Assembly: GCF_004963255.1 (NCBI RefSeq) | Contig: NZ_SUGA01000003.1 | Coordinates: 62,001 to 126,000, forward strand | Direction of reading: 5' to 3' | DNA: 64,000 nt | Origin: Mesorhizobium sp. | Lineage (GTDB): Bacteria; Pseudomonadota; Alphaproteobacteria; Rhizobiales; Rhizobiaceae | Translations under genes and position numbers: made by a program | Notes under the pieces: model-generated | The model's input: the letters and a program-made list of their open reading frames with translations, nothing else | Told to the model about the DNA's origin: nothing | The model's database searches: none | Shown here: one piece after another, positions 62,010 to 64,000 of the stretch | Layout: the number at the start of each line of letters is the position of its first letter | How positions within the stretch are numbered: position 1 is the first letter of the stretch

Positions 62010-62337
62010 CTCCTGTAACGGCCAGATCGGACTTGCGTTCAGAAATACTAGTCTCTCACTGGACCGGACTCGCGGGAAAGCGGAAGCTCTCCGAGTCGCC
62101 GATCACTCGTCTCAGCCCCGGAGCCGGCAAGATCGCAACCGGCGACAGTTACAAACAGGCGTGCGTATCAAACAGCCATGATGGGACGAAGCGATCTGCT
62201 GCGGCCTCGGCTCCATCCGATTCCCCCCGGTCTGGCCGCCCAGGCCAGCCAACCTCACCAGCTGCAAACCTCCCCATGTTCGAGGAACAAAGCAGCCGAT
62301 TGCCAGTTCGGTCTACATCAACAAGCGTTTTCTGATC
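62010..62337. other. Intergenic region before the GlcG/HbpS gene
   Basis: In these 328 bp between divergent genes I see no convincing gene, repeat or operator. It presumably holds both promoters. Confidence 0.4.
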
Positions 62338-63120
62338 ATGGCTCGTCGTCAGCTTACGTCACTAGCTCTTGGGTTCCTTGTCTTGGCGTTTGGCTCGATG
62401 CAGCAAGGCACTGCTCGGGCCCAGGCGCCCTGCCCGGCCGATCACGACAAGCTGCTCTCGGCCTTGAAGGCCAATGTCAAGGCGAGCGGCGGCCCCGCGA
62501 ATGGCGGCTTCGAGACCAATGAATGGGCCGCGATCGTAGCTCGCGACGGCACCGTCTGCGCGGTCGCCTTCAGTGGACCCACGGTTGATGCGCAGTGGCC
62601 GGGCAGCCGGCTGATCGCGGCCGAGAAAGCGAACACGGCCAATGGGCTTAGCCTGGCGAACATGGCGCTTTCGACAGCCAACCTCTATGCCGGGGTGCAG
62701 CCCGGCGGGCCGCTGTTCGGCCTGCAGGCGACCAACCCAGTCAACGAAGCAGCGGCTTACGCGGGCGACCCCAAGACGTTTGGCAGCGCCAGTGACCCGC
62801 TGATCGGCAAGCCGATCGGAGGCGTCGTCGTGTTTGGCGGGGGCCTGGCTCTGTACGACGGCAAAACAATTGTCGGCGGCCTCGGTGTCAGCGGCGATTC
62901 CTCCTGCGCCGATCACAATATCGCCTGGCGCGTGCGCGCAGCCCTCGGCTTCGACAAGGTCCCGGCGGGCGTCAATCCCAACCGAAAGGACGCCATCATT
63001 TACGATCTCGATCCCGGCGGGAAAAGCGCCTCCGGCTGGGGGCATCCGCTTTGCGCCGGCCACGAGGCCGACATTGCAGCGGAAATCGGTTCCGGCGTCG
63101 GAGGTTCGACGCCCAAATGA
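62338..63120 (+). CDS. Exported GlcG/HbpS-family heme-binding-like protein
   Basis: The 260-residue protein has a Sec signal (MARRQLTSLALGFLVLAFGS, cleavage near ARA-QAP) and a GlcG/HbpS domain: AIVARDGTVCAVAFSGP, SRLIAAEKANTANGLSLANM, GGVVVFGGGLALYDGKTIVGGLGVSGDSSCADHNIAW. Two Cys pairs are possible. HbpS-type proteins bind heme or act as redox-linked sensors; GlcG is found with glycolate oxidase. The stop overlaps the start of a PQQ-dependent dehydrogenase (ATGA), so the two are co-expressed and both are periplasmic. A role in alcohol oxidation or cofactor handling is inferred. Confidence 0.85.
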   Translation: MARRQLTSLALGFLVLAFGSMQQGTARAQAPCPADHDKLLSALKANVKASGGPANGGFETNEWAAIVARDGTVCAVAFSGPTVDAQWPGSRLIAAEKANTANGLSLANMALSTANLYAGVQPGGPLFGLQATNPVNEAAAYAGDPKTFGSASDPLIGKPIGGVVVFGGGLALYDGKTIVGGLGVSGDSSCADHNIAWRVRAALGFDKVPAGVNPNRKDAIIYDLDPGGKSASGWGHPLCAGHEADIAAEIGSGVGGSTPK

Positions 63121-64000
63121 AGCAAGCACACCCAGTACGATCCAAGGATCACGCCTCACTGGCCGGCTACCCGTCGGCACTCCGAAGATATTCTCCAAGC
63201 ATCCTTACGACCCTGCTGCTGGCCTGCGCTACGTTGCTGATGGCCGCTTCACAGCCTCCGCCAGCACCTGCGATCTCTCCGCCTGCCGCGGCCGCGCCGC
63301 CCGATAACGGGCAATGGACGATGCCGGCCAAGAACTACGCCTCGACGCGCTTTAGCGAGCTCACGGAAATCAACGAAGGCAACGTCAAGAACCTGCAGGT
63401 CGCCTTCACCTTCTCGACCGGAGTGAACAAGGGCCAGGAAGCGGCGCCGCTGGTCGTCGGCAACACGATGTATATCGTCACGCCCTTTCCGAACATCGTC
63501 TACGCGCTCGACCTCTCCAAGCCCGGCGCGCCGATGAAATGGAAATACGAGCCCAACCCCGAGCCGGCCGCGCAAGGGGTAGCGTGCTGCGACGTCGTCA
63601 ACCGTGGCGCGGCCTTCGCGGACGGGCGCATCTTCTTCAACACGCTCGACGGCCACACCATCGCACTCGATGCAACCAGCGGCCAGCCAATCTGGAACGC
63701 TCATATCGGCAACATCAATATCGGCGAGACCATCACCATGGCGCCGCTCGTGGTGAAAGGCAAAGTGCTGGTCGGCAATTCCGGCGGCGAGATGGGCGTG
63801 CGCGGCTGGGTCAAGGCGCTCGACGCCGGCGACGGCCACGTCGTCTGGACGGCTTACAATACCGGGCCCGACAAGGACGTCCTGATCGGACCCGACTTCA
63901 AGCCGCATTACGACATGGACAAGGGCAAGGACCTCGGCGTCACGACATGGCCGCCTGAGGCGTGGAAGATCGGCGGCGGCAACATGTGGGGCTGGATTTC
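63117..64000 (+). CDS. PQQ-dependent alcohol dehydrogenase, 5' part (cut by window end)
   Basis: The frame is open from the ATG at 63117 to the end of the window (about 294 codons). After a signal-like N-terminus (SPSILTTLLLACATLLMAAS, about 25-44) and an Ala/Pro-rich stretch comes the quinoprotein propeller: NYASTRFSELTEINEGNVK (about 72-90), APLVVGNTMYIVTPFPNIVY, and Cys157-Cys158 (GVACCDVVNRG), the vicinal disulfide typical of methanol/ethanol-type PQQ dehydrogenases. GGEMGVRGWVKALDA is the usual tryptophan-docking-type blade region. The catalytic Asp and metal ligands further on are outside the window, so calcium versus lanthanide type cannot be decided. Confidence 0.87.
   Translation, partial: MKQAHPVRSKDHASLAGYPSALRRYSPSILTTLLLACATLLMAASQPPPAPAISPPAAAAPPDNGQWTMPAKNYASTRFSELTEINEGNVKNLQVAFTFSTGVNKGQEAAPLVVGNTMYIVTPFPNIVYALDLSKPGAPMKWKYEPNPEPAAQGVACCDVVNRGAAFADGRIFFNTLDGHTIALDATSGQPIWNAHIGNINIGETITMAPLVVKGKVLVGNSGGEMGVRGWVKALDAGDGHVVWTAYNTGPDKDVLIGPDFKPHYDMDKGKDLGVTTWPPEAWKIGGGNMWGWI

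Overview
The window reads as a piece of a high-GC alphaproteobacterial chromosome or megaplasmid. A Rhizobiales organism of the Mesorhizobium/Phyllobacteriaceae type is the best guess. The reasons are the density of sugar-type (CUT2) ABC importers with Tat- or Sec-exported binding proteins, the uronate dehydrogenase/KdgD pair, the SMP-30-like proteins, and a mosaic intergenic repeat at 16788-16888 of a kind I remember from rhizobial genomes. This assignment rests on gene style and memory, not on a database match.

Layout. 1-457 holds a glyoxalase I gene and its terminator. 501-9.7 kb is a uronate/aldarate-type block: ABC importer 1 (two permeases, tandem ATPase, Tat-exported binding protein), a GMC oxidoreductase, uronate dehydrogenase, a GntR/FadR regulator and 5-dehydro-4-deoxyglucarate dehydratase. 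9.76-14.05 kb is importer 2, with a single-domain ATPase like the Frc fructose systems, plus an aldo/keto reductase. 14.05-14.71 kb is non-coding and carries repeat copy A. 14.7-19.1 kb has a LysR regulator divergent from a hydroxyisobutyrate-dehydrogenase-like gene, an MmgE/PrpD gene and an SDR. 19.1-25.85 kb is importer 3, in which one permease is fused to an SMP-30/strictosidine-synthase-like propeller and a second propeller protein is encoded next to it. 26.2-32.3 kb is a metallo-beta-lactamase-fold hydrolase and a branched-chain-type (LIV) importer with a LivM-LivG fusion. 32.4-35.9 kb is importer 4 (CUT2). 36.3-44 kb is a catabolic block controlled by a LacI-family regulator: two SDRs, two lactonase-like hydrolases, a small unknown protein, and a second dehydrogenase/PrpD/LysR set. 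45-54.7 kb is importer 5 (CUT2) in one long operon with a gluconate-2-dehydrogenase-type GMC flavoprotein and its small subunit, a carboxymuconolactone-decarboxylase-family protein, an aldehyde dehydrogenase and an SMP-30 lactonase. 55-58.7 kb, divergent from it, is an EtfBA plus membrane Fe-S oxidoreductase electron conduit. 58.7-59.1 kb carries repeat copy B. The remainder (59.2-64 kb) is different in character: small hypothetical genes, a helix-turn-helix protein, an ion-channel-like protein, a GlcG/HbpS-type protein and the start of a PQQ-dependent alcohol dehydrogenase cut by the window end.

How it works together. Six importers (five CUT2, one LIV-type), three metallo-beta-lactamase-fold hydrolases, three SMP-30-like proteins and many NAD- or flavin-linked dehydrogenases suggest uptake and oxidation of sugar acids, lactones or sugar alcohols, with electrons passed in part through ETF to a membrane Fe-S protein. 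Three short motif families found at the divergent promoters tie the blocks together: TTGTATGACAA-like sites (importers 1 and 2), ATAGCTGTTAT-like sites (15.8, 26.1, 28.7 and 54.9 kb) and a 16-bp TTGKTAYCGGTAYCAA palindrome (36.1, 36.2, 38.6 and 39.8 kb).

The most unusual structural signal is a pair of about 260-bp direct repeats, 44.7 kb apart, each containing a sequence resembling the 3' end of a tRNA-Ser gene flanked by two copies of a 14-mer. I interpret them, tentatively, as tandem attachment-site remnants bounding the catabolic region. I found no integrase, IS element, rRNA, complete tRNA or CRISPR array.
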